Below are positions 23,645 through 32,033 of a stretch of 33,502 nucleotides of DNA, in pieces (positions within the stretch are counted from its first letter, which is position 1; the number at the start of each line of letters is the position of its first letter). The notes beneath the pieces were generated by a model. It saw nothing but the letters and a program-made list of their open reading frames with translations, did not search any database and was not told where the DNA came from. A program made the translations under genes and the position numbers. This stretch comes from Tateyamaria sp. (GTDB lineage: Bacteria; Pseudomonadota; Alphaproteobacteria; Rhodobacterales; Rhodobacteraceae), in contig JABITU010000174.1 of the NCBI GenBank assembly GCA_018668195.1, forward strand, positions 1 through 33,502, written 5' to 3'.

Positions 23645-25683
23645 CGGGCACTGTCCTTTTTAATCCACTTTTACCTTGGCCTGTGCTGGCGACGCTGGCA
23701 GGTATCATACTGTCAAGTGTCGCACTGGCCGGCGTTAGGGGCCTGCGCGGCTGGGCGCTGCGTGGGATGGCCGGAGTGATCATCATCGGAGCCTTGTCCG
23801 GCCCAGCCTTTCAGCAAGAAGACCGCGCACCGCTGACCGACATCGTGATCCTTGCCGAAGATGAGAGTGCAAGCCAACGACTTGGGGACCGCACCACACA
23901 GACCAAGAGCGCTGCCGCAGCGCTCACCGCAGCTCTCGCTGCACAGGGCAGCACCGAAGTGCGCCGCGTCACAATTCCTGATGGCGAAGAGGACACAGGC
24001 ACAAGGCTGATGAGCGCCCTTTCGAACGCATTAGCCGAAGAGCCGCGCGCGCGCATTGCAGGTCTGATCGCGCTTACTGATGGACAGGTGCATGACAGCG
24101 ATCTGCCTGTCGATCTGCCCGCACCCCTGCATGTTCTGCTCACCGGACGCAAGACGGACTGGGATCGCCGCCTGCTGGTGAAAAATGTCCCAGCCTTTGC
24201 CATCATTGGCGAACCGGTCACGTTGACACTAAGAATCGAAGACAGCGGCGCGGCGCCAACGGATGTTGGTCTTGCCCCAATCGATATTTCGTTGGATGGG
24301 GCACCTCCGCAACGTTTCAACCTGCGGATCGGGCAGGATGTAACCGTGCCAATCACCCTGCCCCATAGCGGGCGGAATGTGATCCAATTCACCGTGCCTA
24401 CTGCAGATGGAGAGTTAACAGATCGCAACAACACCGCACTGATCCAAATGAACGGTATCCGCGATCGGCTGCGCGTCTTGCTTGTTTCGGGCGAACCGCA
24501 CGCAGGTGGACGCACGTGGCGGAACCTTTTAAAGTCGGACAGTTCTGTTGATCTGGTACATTTCACCATTCTGCGCCCACCCGAAAAGCAAGACGGCGTA
24601 CCCGTAGGCGAGCTATCGCTGATCGCCTTCCCAACACGCGAACTGTTCCTAGAAAAAATCGACGATTTCGACCTGATCATCTTTGATCGCTACAAAAGGC
24701 GTGGTATCCTGCCGTCCCTCTATCTAGACAACGTCGCGCGCTATGTCCGGGACGGCGGCGCGGTGCTGGTGGCGGCGGGGCCAGATTTCGCAGGCGCCAA
24801 CAGCATCTATCGCTCGCCTTTGGGCAGCATCATGCCAGCCCAGCCTTCGGCCCGCGTGATCGAAGATCCGTTTCAGCCGACCGTGTCTGATATCGGCCAA
24901 CGCCACCCTGTGACGTCCGGCTTGCCCAGTGCAGGCGATTGGGGGCGCTGGTTGCGCCAAATCGATCTAGAAACAACGTCAGGGACCGTTGTAATGGAAG
25001 GCGTCGACGCGCGGCCACTGCTGATCCTTGACCGGGTCGGCGCGGGTCGGGTCGCGCTGCTGGCGTCAGACCATGCATGGTTGTGGAACCGGGGCTATGA
25101 GGGCGGCGGGCCACAATTAGAGCTGCTGCGCCGTCTTGCTCACTGGATGATGAAAGAACCCGAGTTGGAGGAAGAGGCGCTAACAGCCACCGCCAACGGC
25201 CAAAGCATGCAGATTATCCGCCGCACCTTGTCAGAAGCAGTTCCGCCGGTCACAATCAATGGCCCAGACGGCACGATCACCAAACTTGAGATGACGCCAA
25301 AAGAGCCGGGCCAGTTCGGCACCCGATTTGATGGCCCGCAAATCGGCCTTTACAGGTTGGAAAATGGCAATCAGAAAACAGTGATCGGACTTGGCCCGGC
25401 AGCCCCACGCGAATTTGAGGCAACGATTTCAAGTGCAGCCATAATGTTTGACGCCGTGACTGCAGCTCGAGGTGGCGTTTTACGCTTGGAAAACGGCACG
25501 CCGCGCATCCGGACAGTGCGCGAAGGACGGCCCGCTGCGGGCCGCGGCTGGATCGGGATCACCCCACGCGGTGGCTATGAAACAGTTGACGTGCGTCAGA
25601 CAGCGCTACTTCCGGCGTGGCTGGTGCTGTTACTGGCTGCCAGTTTCACAATATGCGCTTGGCTGCGCGAGGGTCGCGGCTAG
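23641..25683 (+). CDS. Membrane-anchored vWA-like protein of the MoxR operon
   Basis: The 680-residue protein has two N-terminal hydrophobic segments (about 13-30 and 43-58) and one at the C-terminus (about 655-674), with a large soluble part between. Right after the second helix comes a vWA-like region in which DESAS (74-78) matches the MIDAS DxSxS and TDG (146-148) matches its later Asp. The middle (about 280-490) looks like a class I glutamine-amidotransferase-like fold (VLLVSGEPHAGG, VRDGGAVLVAAGPDF, GAGRVALLASDH) without an obvious catalytic Cys-His pair. It is the last gene of the operon and overlaps the DUF4159 gene by four bases. Probable role: envelope partner of the MoxR/DUF58 system; no substrate is known. 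Confidence 0.75.
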   Translation: MTGTVLFNPLLPWPVLATLAGIILSSVALAGVRGLRGWALRGMAGVIIIGALSGPAFQQEDRAPLTDIVILAEDESASQRLGDRTTQTKSAAAALTAALAAQGSTEVRRVTIPDGEEDTGTRLMSALSNALAEEPRARIAGLIALTDGQVHDSDLPVDLPAPLHVLLTGRKTDWDRRLLVKNVPAFAIIGEPVTLTLRIEDSGAAPTDVGLAPIDISLDGAPPQRFNLRIGQDVTVPITLPHSGRNVIQFTVPTADGELTDRNNTALIQMNGIRDRLRVLLVSGEPHAGGRTWRNLLKSDSSVDLVHFTILRPPEKQDGVPVGELSLIAFPTRELFLEKIDDFDLIIFDRYKRRGILPSLYLDNVARYVRDGGAVLVAAGPDFAGANSIYRSPLGSIMPAQPSARVIEDPFQPTVSDIGQRHPVTSGLPSAGDWGRWLRQIDLETTSGTVVMEGVDARPLLILDRVGAGRVALLASDHAWLWNRGYEGGGPQLELLRRLAHWMMKEPELEEEALTATANGQSMQIIRRTLSEAVPPVTINGPDGTITKLEMTPKEPGQFGTRFDGPQIGLYRLENGNQKTVIGLGPAAPREFEATISSAAIMFDAVTAARGGVLRLENGTPRIRTVREGRPAAGRGWIGITPRGGYETVDVRQTALLPAWLVLLLAASFTICAWLREGRG

Positions 25684-25717
25684 AAAAGTACGACACTGGC
25701 GTGAGTTAAACGCTGCG

Positions 25718-25733
25718 TGGCACGAATTTTACA
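25718..25733 (+). promoter_or_regulatory. Sigma-54-like element upstream of the hybrid kinase (one mismatch)
   Basis: TGGCACG at 25718-25724 is a perfect -24 box and TTACA (25729-25733) stands where TTGCA is expected, with correct spacing. The mismatch hits the most conserved -12 guanine. It lies about 145 bases before the kinase ATG, in an otherwise featureless 194-base gap. Confidence 0.2.
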
Positions 25734-25877
25734 TTCAAGGAAGCAGCGACATCGAAACAGCCGTGCACACCCGTAAATGTACCTCGAATAAGAAAAATAT
25801 CGTCGGACAGCAATTAAGGCGATCTTCACTGGGGCTGTGGCAAACCTAAGCGGACACCACGGTCGCGAAGCGGGTCA

Positions 25878-28073
25878 ATGAGCCTTGCAAACAAGCTAAC
25901 AGAGGAAAGGCGCCGCCGCCTCGCAGCTGAACGCCTGCTTGAGCTCAAGCAGGCAGAGCTGTCGGCGGCAAATCGCAAATTGGGCAAACACGCCGCTGAA
26001 CTGCAAGGCGAAATCGTCGAAACCCGGGCCAAGGTAGCCACGGTTACATCCGAAAACGCGCGCGTCAGATCCCAGCTGGGGCAAGCCAACCAAAAGGTGG
26101 AACTGGCAGAGCAACGGCTGTGGCATTCAGTACAGACCATCAGCGACGGCTTTGCGATCTTCAACTCTGAAAACCGCCTGTTAGCAGCGAATGCCAGCTA
26201 CCTCACTGTCTTTGATGATATAAAGATCATTGCGCCGGGCGTGCACTATGTCACCTTGCTTCAAGTTCTTACAGACGAGGGGATTGTGAATACGTGTACA
26301 CTCTCAGCAAGTGATTGGCGGCAAATGATGCTGGATCGATGGATGCAACCAAACCCAGAACCAATTACGGTCCGGTTGTGGAACGACCAATATATCAAGC
26401 TGATCGACCAGCGTGGCGCGAGCGGTGATATGGTTTCGCTTGGTCTTAACATCACCGAAACCGTAGAATACGAAAAAGAACTCACAGCCGCACGGGCAGA
26501 AGCCGAAGCCGCCAACCATGCCAAATCGTCATTCCTAGCAAATATGAGCCACGAAATAAGGACGCCGATGAACGGCGTTGTTGGCATGGCCGATGTACTT
26601 GGCGATACCAGCCTGAACGAGGAACAGCAGCTGTATGTCGACACAATTAAGAATTCGGGCGATGCGCTGCTGGCGATCATCAATGACGTTCTCGACTATT
26701 CCAAGATCGAGTCGCAAAAGCTGGAATTGTACGCAGAGTCCTTTGATTTGGAGCACTGCATTCACGAGGTGATCATGCTGCTTCAGCCTTCAGCTCGTGA
26801 AAAAGAGATTACCCTTCTTTTGGATTATGACATGTTCCTGCCAACGACATATGTCGGCGATCGTGGTCGCATCCGGCAGGTTTTGACAAACCTGATAGGC
26901 AATGCGGTCAAGTTCACCGCTCAGGGTCATGTCCTGGTGCGGGTCACGGGCGTGTCCGACCCGGCAACAAGCACTGCCGACGTGACAATCGTGATCGAAG
27001 ACACCGGCATCGGAATTCCAGAGGACAAACAGGACCACATATTCGGCGAATTCAATCAGGTTGAAAACGAACGCAATAGACACTTTGACGGTACTGGCCT
27101 CGGCCTTGCGATTTCGCAACGTTTGGTCACACTCATGAACGGCGAGATTTGGGCCAGCAGCGAAGAAGGTATAGGCTCATGCTTTGGCTTCCAAATTCCG
27201 CTTGAGACAACCGATCGTATCTTGCCTGAGGCGCAGCCGGTTCCCGATGGACTTCGCAAAGTGCTCGTCATAGACGACATCTTTGCCAACCGCATTATTT
27301 TGCAGCGTCAACTGGAACAACTGGGCCTTGGCGTGATCTGCTGCGCGTCGGGGGCAAAGGCGCTTGACCATATTGACGAAGTTGACCTGATCCTGACTGA
27401 CCATAACATGCCTGAAATGGATGGACTGGAGCTGGCCACAGCCGTAAGGGCGGCAGGCCATGACACACCCATTCTGCTGCTTAGCTCTAATCCGAGCGTT
27501 GCCGCCGCGGATCCGGGGGCGAAACATCTGCATGCAGTGCTACAAAAACCCTTGCACCGTGCCGATCTATTTGCCCGGTTGCAAAGCGTTGGCCCAATTA
27601 TTTCCGAGATTAACCTGCCACATGATGGGTCACCCAAGCCCGTTAAGACAGAGCGTAAAATGCGGATATTGGCAGCAGAGGATAACAAGACAAACCAACT
27701 TGTCTTTCGCAAAATGGTAAAAGAGATCGAAATTGATCTTAAATTCGCCAAAAATGGGGTTGAGGCGATTGAGCAATTTTCAAAATTTGCGCCCGACCTG
27801 ATTTTCATGGATATTTCCATGCCCGAGATGGATGGCAAGGAAGCGACCCAAGAAATTCGCAAAATCGAAAAGAAAACAGGCAGCCACGTACCAATCGTAG
27901 CGGTGACTGCCCACGCATTGGACGGTGACGACAGAGGCATCTTAGCAGCGGGCGTTGATCACTATTTGACCAAGCCACTACGCAAAGCCGAGATCTACGG
28001 CCAGATCGCAGACGCCTGTCCGCACGATGCCATGCCACCCTTTGCCGTTCAAGAAATGGAAACTGCCAGTTAG
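25878..28073 (+). CDS. Soluble hybrid sensor histidine kinase with two receiver domains
   Basis: The 731-residue protein has no membrane segment and should act in the cytoplasm. A charged coiled coil covers about 5-80, then a PAS-like domain (80-195, beginning WHSVQTISDGFAIFNSENR). HisKA carries His225 in MSHEIRTPMNG, and the ATPase domain shows NLIGNAVKF, DTGIGIP and GTGLGLAIS. Two receivers follow: the first with phospho-acceptor Asp508 (LTDHNMPEMDG), the second with Asp645 (FMDISMPEMDG) and the lysine in YLTKPLRK. The first receiver keeps its acidic pair (VIDD) and LQKPLH lysine, so both look able to accept phosphate. There is no DNA-binding output and no adjacent regulator gene, so the output partner is unknown. 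Its stop overlaps the convergent yaaA stop. Confidence 0.92.
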   Translation: MSLANKLTEERRRRLAAERLLELKQAELSAANRKLGKHAAELQGEIVETRAKVATVTSENARVRSQLGQANQKVELAEQRLWHSVQTISDGFAIFNSENRLLAANASYLTVFDDIKIIAPGVHYVTLLQVLTDEGIVNTCTLSASDWRQMMLDRWMQPNPEPITVRLWNDQYIKLIDQRGASGDMVSLGLNITETVEYEKELTAARAEAEAANHAKSSFLANMSHEIRTPMNGVVGMADVLGDTSLNEEQQLYVDTIKNSGDALLAIINDVLDYSKIESQKLELYAESFDLEHCIHEVIMLLQPSAREKEITLLLDYDMFLPTTYVGDRGRIRQVLTNLIGNAVKFTAQGHVLVRVTGVSDPATSTADVTIVIEDTGIGIPEDKQDHIFGEFNQVENERNRHFDGTGLGLAISQRLVTLMNGEIWASSEEGIGSCFGFQIPLETTDRILPEAQPVPDGLRKVLVIDDIFANRIILQRQLEQLGLGVICCASGAKALDHIDEVDLILTDHNMPEMDGLELATAVRAAGHDTPILLLSSNPSVAAADPGAKHLHAVLQKPLHRADLFARLQSVGPIISEINLPHDGSPKPVKTERKMRILAAEDNKTNQLVFRKMVKEIEIDLKFAKNGVEAIEQFSKFAPDLIFMDISMPEMDGKEATQEIRKIEKKTGSHVPIVAVTAHALDGDDRGILAAGVDHYLTKPLRKAEIYGQIADACPHDAMPPFAVQEMETAS

Positions 28074-28843
28074 GTGCCAGGATAGGGTCGAATAAAAACA
28101 AGGCGCGCGTCATCCGACTGATCCGACTGAAAGATATAGCCACCAGCATCAAAGGCCCGCACATCGTCAAGATTTGTAACCCGGTTCTTGATGATGTGTC
28201 GCGCCATCGCGCCGCGTGCCCGCTTTGCAAAAAAACTTACAATTTTAGGGCCCTGCCCTTTGTCTTCCATGAAAACTGGGGTGACCACATTGAGCCTGAG
28301 CGCCTTTTCAGCGACTGCGCCAAAATATTCCTGGCTTGCGCAATTGATCAGCATATTGGTGCCAGTTGCCTCGGCCTGCGCATTCAGCGCTTTGGATAAG
28401 TCGCTGCGCCAATAGTCGTAAAGAGATCCGCCGCGCCGCGTTCTCAGACGGCTGCCCATCTCAAGCCTGTAGGGCTGGATCGCATCGAGAGGACGCAAAA
28501 CGCCATACAGGCCCGAAAGAATGCGCAGGTGATCCTGAGCATATGAGACGTCGTCGGTAGACAATGTCGTAGCATCCAAACCCTGATATGTATCACCTGC
28601 AAAGGCGAGCATGGCCGGACGGGTCACGTTGGCATCTGGCGCATCGGCAAACGCCTGAAACCGATCGCGGTTCAAGCGCGCCAGATCATCGCTCAGGCTC
28701 ATCAGGGATTTCAGATTACCCAGCGTCAGATTGCGCGCCGTCCGGGCCAGCCGTACCGCGTCATCTTGCATCTTGGGCGTTGTCATTTCGACATCGCGCT
28801 CTGCCCAGTCCAGCCGTTTGGCCGGGGAAATCACAACCAGCAT
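28070..28843 (-). CDS. yaaA: Peroxide stress protein YaaA (DUF328)
   Basis: The 257-residue protein matches the E. coli YaaA length and layout. Family stretches are the start MLVVISPAKRLDW, the LSGLYGVLRPLDAIQPYRLEMG segment at about 110-131, and the late VTPVFMEDKG plus IISFF-like KIVSFFAKRARG part. E. coli YaaA is induced by hydrogen peroxide through OxyR and lowers free intracellular iron, limiting Fenton damage to DNA; this role is taken from the family. No OxyR site is obvious upstream. Stop codons of yaaA and the convergent kinase share the bases TTAG, so there is no space between the two genes. recQ lies 29 bases upstream on the same strand. Confidence 0.93.
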   Translation of the reverse strand: MLVVISPAKRLDWAERDVEMTTPKMQDDAVRLARTARNLTLGNLKSLMSLSDDLARLNRDRFQAFADAPDANVTRPAMLAFAGDTYQGLDATTLSTDDVSYAQDHLRILSGLYGVLRPLDAIQPYRLEMGSRLRTRRGGSLYDYWRSDLSKALNAQAEATGTNMLINCASQEYFGAVAEKALRLNVVTPVFMEDKGQGPKIVSFFAKRARGAMARHIIKNRVTNLDDVRAFDAGGYIFQSDQSDDARLVFIRPYPGT

Positions 28844-28872
28844 TCTGTCACCCTTTCGTTATTCCGGGAAGC

Positions 28873-30912
28873 TTAGCCCGCCTCGCGCAAGACGTCCAGA
28901 AACGCGGGCCCAAAACGCTGGGCCTTACGATCACCTAGCAGCCGCTCAAGTGCCGCGTCGTCGTCAGGTTGCATCTGAGCAACCCTAGCCAGTTGCGACG
29001 CCGAGCAGCTCATTGGTTTTTCAGTACCATCGCGACCGCGTGCAAGATCAGCCTGTACTTCCAGCAAACGATCATAAACATTGCCAGATTTGTGCCCGGC
29101 CAGCTTGCGGCGTGTCGGGTGCATAGCCTCAGCCTCGCCATTGATGACGGCCAAAAATGCTTTGCCAAAATTCTGCAACTTTTTGGCCCCAATGCCGCTA
29201 ATGTGCGCCATTTCATCAAGGTTCGCTGGCCGCCGTTCCGCCATTTCGATCAGCGTACGGTCTGGAAAGATGACATAGGCAGGCACTTTGGCCGCCTCGG
29301 ACAGCCCGCGCCGTTTCGCCTTGAGTGCCGAAAGCAACGGCGCATCTTCTTCAGAAACCATAGACTTGACTGCAGGTCTGCGGGTTGCAGCCTTAATGGT
29401 GTCACGGCGCAGAGCGATTTTGTCCCTATTACGCAAGATTGGCAGGGCGGCGTCAGTCATCCGCAGCGCACCGTGCCGTTCGGAATCTGGGCGCACCAGA
29501 TCGTGGCCCATCATCTGCCGAAACACCGCCTGCCATTGTGGACGCGTGTATTCAGTGCCAACACCGAACGTTGGCAGCCCATCATGACCGCGCTGGCGCA
29601 CCTTGTCAGTTTCATTGCCAAGCAGGATATCGATCAGATGGCCTGCGCCGAACCATTCGTCCGTACGTAGCATTGCGGACAGCGCCTTGCGCACCGCCGT
29701 GGTGCCATCAAAGACTTCAACGGGGTTCTGGCACAGATCACAATGGCCACAGGTTACATCAAACTCACCGAAATAGCCTAGCAAGGTCTTGCGGCGGCAT
29801 TCCAGCGCCTCGGCCAGACCCAGCAGCGCATTAAGTCGCGCGTGATCCGCCATGCGGCGTTCCGGCGGGGCTAGGCCTTCGTCAATTTGGGTTCGGCGCA
29901 GTTTGATATCTTCAGGCCCAAACAGCGTCAGAGTTTCAGCCGGAGCGCCATCACGGCCCGCGCGTCCAATTTCTTGATAATAGGCTTCAATCGATTTGGG
30001 CAGATCAGCATGGGCCACCCATCGTATATCCGGTTTGTCGATCCCCATGCCAAAGGCAACGGTGGCCACGACAATCAACCCGTCTTCCTGCTGAAACCGG
30101 CGTTCAGCGATGCGCCGGTCATCCGCCTCCATACCGCCATGATAATGAATTGCGGCATGGCCATCCTCGCGCAGGGCTTGGGCCAGCGTCTGCGTCTTGG
30201 CTCGCGTCCCGCAATAAACGATGCCCGATTGGCCCTTGCGTGCTGCAGCAAAGTTCAGGATTTGCGCGCGTGGCCCATTCTTGGCAGCAAAGGCGAGATG
30301 GATATTGGGCCGGTCAAACCCCTGCAAAAAGGTGCGGGGCTGCGCACCATCAAACAGTTTTTGTACGATTTCGGCCTGCGTTTCCGCATCTGCTGTGGCC
30401 GTAAAGGCTGCCAGCGGCACATCGAGCGCGCGGCGCAATTCTCCGATTTTCAGATAGTCTGGGCGAAAGTCATGTCCCCACTGGCTCACGCAATGCGCTT
30501 CGTCCACAGCAATCAGGCTGACACCGATGCGGCGCAGCATACCAATCGATGACCCAGCCGCCAACCGTTCTGGCGCGATGTACAACAGCTTTAGTTCGCC
30601 CCGCTCAAGTGCGCTCCAAACGTCTTCAGTTTCTTCTGGGGTATTGCCAGAGGTCAACGCACCTGCTGACACACCCGCCGCTTGCAAAGCGCGTACTTGG
30701 TCACGCATCAAGGCAATCAAGGGCGAAATGACGACCGTCACACCGTCACGAATCAGAGCAGGCAACTGAAAGCAAAGTGACTTGCCGCCGCCCGTGGGCA
30801 TGATGGCCAGCGTGTTCTCGCCCGCGGCCACTGCAGCAACGATCTGTTGCTGACCCGGGCGAAAACCGTCAAAGCCAAATACGTCCCGCAGCAGCGTGGC
30901 AGCGCTTGCCAT
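28873..30912 (-). CDS. recQ: ATP-dependent DNA helicase RecQ
   Basis: The 679-residue superfamily 2 helicase unwinds DNA in the 3'-5' direction for recombination repair. Walker A GGGKS is at 41-45, DEAH at 137-140 followed by CVSQWGHDFRPDY, the arginine-finger motif is EIGRAGRDG, and the zinc-binding cysteines lie in ECRRKTLL and CGHCDLC of the RQC domain. An HRDC domain follows around 515-595 (RTLIEMAERRPANLDEM, GIGAKKLQNFG). A further roughly 75 residues form a small C-terminal helical extension. The ATG at 30912 gives the expected MxxAxxLLRDVFGF start. yaaA lies 29 bases downstream on the same strand and could share a transcript. Confidence 0.96.
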   Translation of the reverse strand: MASAATLLRDVFGFDGFRPGQQQIVAAVAAGENTLAIMPTGGGKSLCFQLPALIRDGVTVVISPLIALMRDQVRALQAAGVSAGALTSGNTPEETEDVWSALERGELKLLYIAPERLAAGSSIGMLRRIGVSLIAVDEAHCVSQWGHDFRPDYLKIGELRRALDVPLAAFTATADAETQAEIVQKLFDGAQPRTFLQGFDRPNIHLAFAAKNGPRAQILNFAAARKGQSGIVYCGTRAKTQTLAQALREDGHAAIHYHGGMEADDRRIAERRFQQEDGLIVVATVAFGMGIDKPDIRWVAHADLPKSIEAYYQEIGRAGRDGAPAETLTLFGPEDIKLRRTQIDEGLAPPERRMADHARLNALLGLAEALECRRKTLLGYFGEFDVTCGHCDLCQNPVEVFDGTTAVRKALSAMLRTDEWFGAGHLIDILLGNETDKVRQRGHDGLPTFGVGTEYTRPQWQAVFRQMMGHDLVRPDSERHGALRMTDAALPILRNRDKIALRRDTIKAATRRPAVKSMVSEEDAPLLSALKAKRRGLSEAAKVPAYVIFPDRTLIEMAERRPANLDEMAHISGIGAKKLQNFGKAFLAVINGEAEAMHPTRRKLAGHKSGNVYDRLLEVQADLARGRDGTEKPMSCSASQLARVAQMQPDDDAALERLLGDRKAQRFGPAFLDVLREAG

Positions 30913-30992
30913 GTTTCAAAAACCTGTCAATTTATGTTCATATGCTCGTGGTCAGCAGAGTCACATTTTAACAGGACCTGAACAAGTGCCGA

Positions 30993-31280
30993 TCAGGCGA
31001 AACCAAAGACCACAGGCAAAATATAAGCACGCAAAGAGATCACGATCAGTAACGCCGCAAGCGGCGCAAGATCAAGCGGCCGCGTGTCGGGCAACACTCG
31101 GCGGATCGGACCATAGATCGGATCAAGCAGGCGATTCAACCCATCCCAAATTTGGCCGACCAACTGCTGGTGCAGGTTCAAAACCTGAAAATTAATCAGC
31201 CAACTCATGATAATGTGTACGATCATCACGAAATAGACGACGCTCAGGATCAGTTGCAGGGGTCCATAGATGGCCAGCAT
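30993..31280 (-). CDS. YggT family integral membrane protein
   Basis: The 95-residue protein has two hydrophobic segments (about 5-27 and 70-92) joined by a segment containing NLHQQLVGQIWDGLNRLLDPIYGPIRRVLP, which is the YggT hallmark (cut here by description: a helix followed by DPIYGPIRR at about 51-59). YggT proteins are small inner-membrane proteins linked in other bacteria to osmotic or cell-division functions, but none is established here. I choose the start at 31280, with AAGGAA 9 bases upstream and MLAIYGPLQLIL matching the family, not the frame-extending upstream codons. It is divergent from the thioesterase pseudogene. Confidence 0.9.
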   Translation of the reverse strand: MLAIYGPLQLILSVVYFVMIVHIIMSWLINFQVLNLHQQLVGQIWDGLNRLLDPIYGPIRRVLPDTRPLDLAPLAALLIVISLRAYILPVVFGFA

Positions 31281-31403
31281 GGGCAGGTTCCTTTGTTTGT
31301 TCAGTGACAGGTAAGTTGTAAGGGACTTCGGTGCAAGGATACTGTGACGCACCCCTTGACCTGTCAGCATGCCGTCGCGCTTTTCGAACGGCTAGAGTAT
31401 GAT

Positions 31404-31962
31404 ATGTTTCCTTTCGTTCACCTTATCAAAGATCTGTTCATAGCCCCACAGCAGATGTCGATCGATTCACTGGATACCCACGTGTCGCACCATGTCATAT
31501 GGCCTTGGGATCTGGATGCATTTGCCGCGTTGAACAGTAGCCGCGCACCAACACTGTATGATCTGGGTCGGCTTGGCATGGGCGTTCACACCGAATTAAT
31601 CGCAACGCTGAGGGAAAATGAGGCCTGACAATGGCAGGTTTCGGTACCGCAACGGCGACGCCTGCATGCTTTCCAGCGTTTCGATATACACAGCCGGACG
31701 ATCTGCTGGGACGATAGATTTTTCTATATCGAAAAATCGATGTGGAAACCTGATGAGACAAAAATAAGCTATGCTTTGTACCGGGCCGCGGCAACCAGCC
31801 GCGATGGGATTGTCCCTGAGCACAGGCCTGTCAGACCATGGGACTCAACCCTAATCAACATCTGCACCGGATCGGGCAGCCGCTCGTATTAAAACCGAAG
31901 CAATACGACCTTGGCCACCGATGCAACACCCAGTTGACAAGCGGTTACATACAGCCGCGTAA
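31404..31962 (+). pseudogene. Acyl-CoA thioesterase family gene, broken by stop and frameshifts
   Basis: The ATG at 31404 opens a 74-residue frame that matches the N-terminal half of a small hot-dog thioesterase: THVSHHVIWPWDLDAF and PTLYDLGRLGMG. It ends at a TGA (31626-31628). The same frame beyond the stop still reads family-like sequence, RRRLHAFQRFDIHSR, CWDDRFFYIEKSMW and SRDGIVPEHRP (31653-31826), while the few residues in between (LTMAG, 31625-31639) are in another frame. Near the end, two other frames give QTMGLNP (31832-31852) and AAARIKTEAIRPWPPM (31876-31923), the usual C-terminus. I count at least three frame changes plus the stop, so this is a decaying gene and not a sequencing slip at one base. 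The final in-frame stop is at 31960-31962. Family recall is by eye. Confidence 0.75.
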
Positions 31963-32033
31963 ACCTTTCCTTGCCTCTTATGTGTTGGCCTGCTTTGATT
32001 GTCCCAAATAAAAAGGCAGAGAGGACGCAGGCA

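Noticed and set aside
30978..30998. CCTGA/TCAGG hairpin overlapping the yggT stop, also GATC-N7-GTTC-like spacing on the minus strand suggesting an SOS box for recQ
   Set aside because: The stem is only five base pairs with no T-run, and the order of half-sites does not match either alphaproteobacterial LexA consensus.
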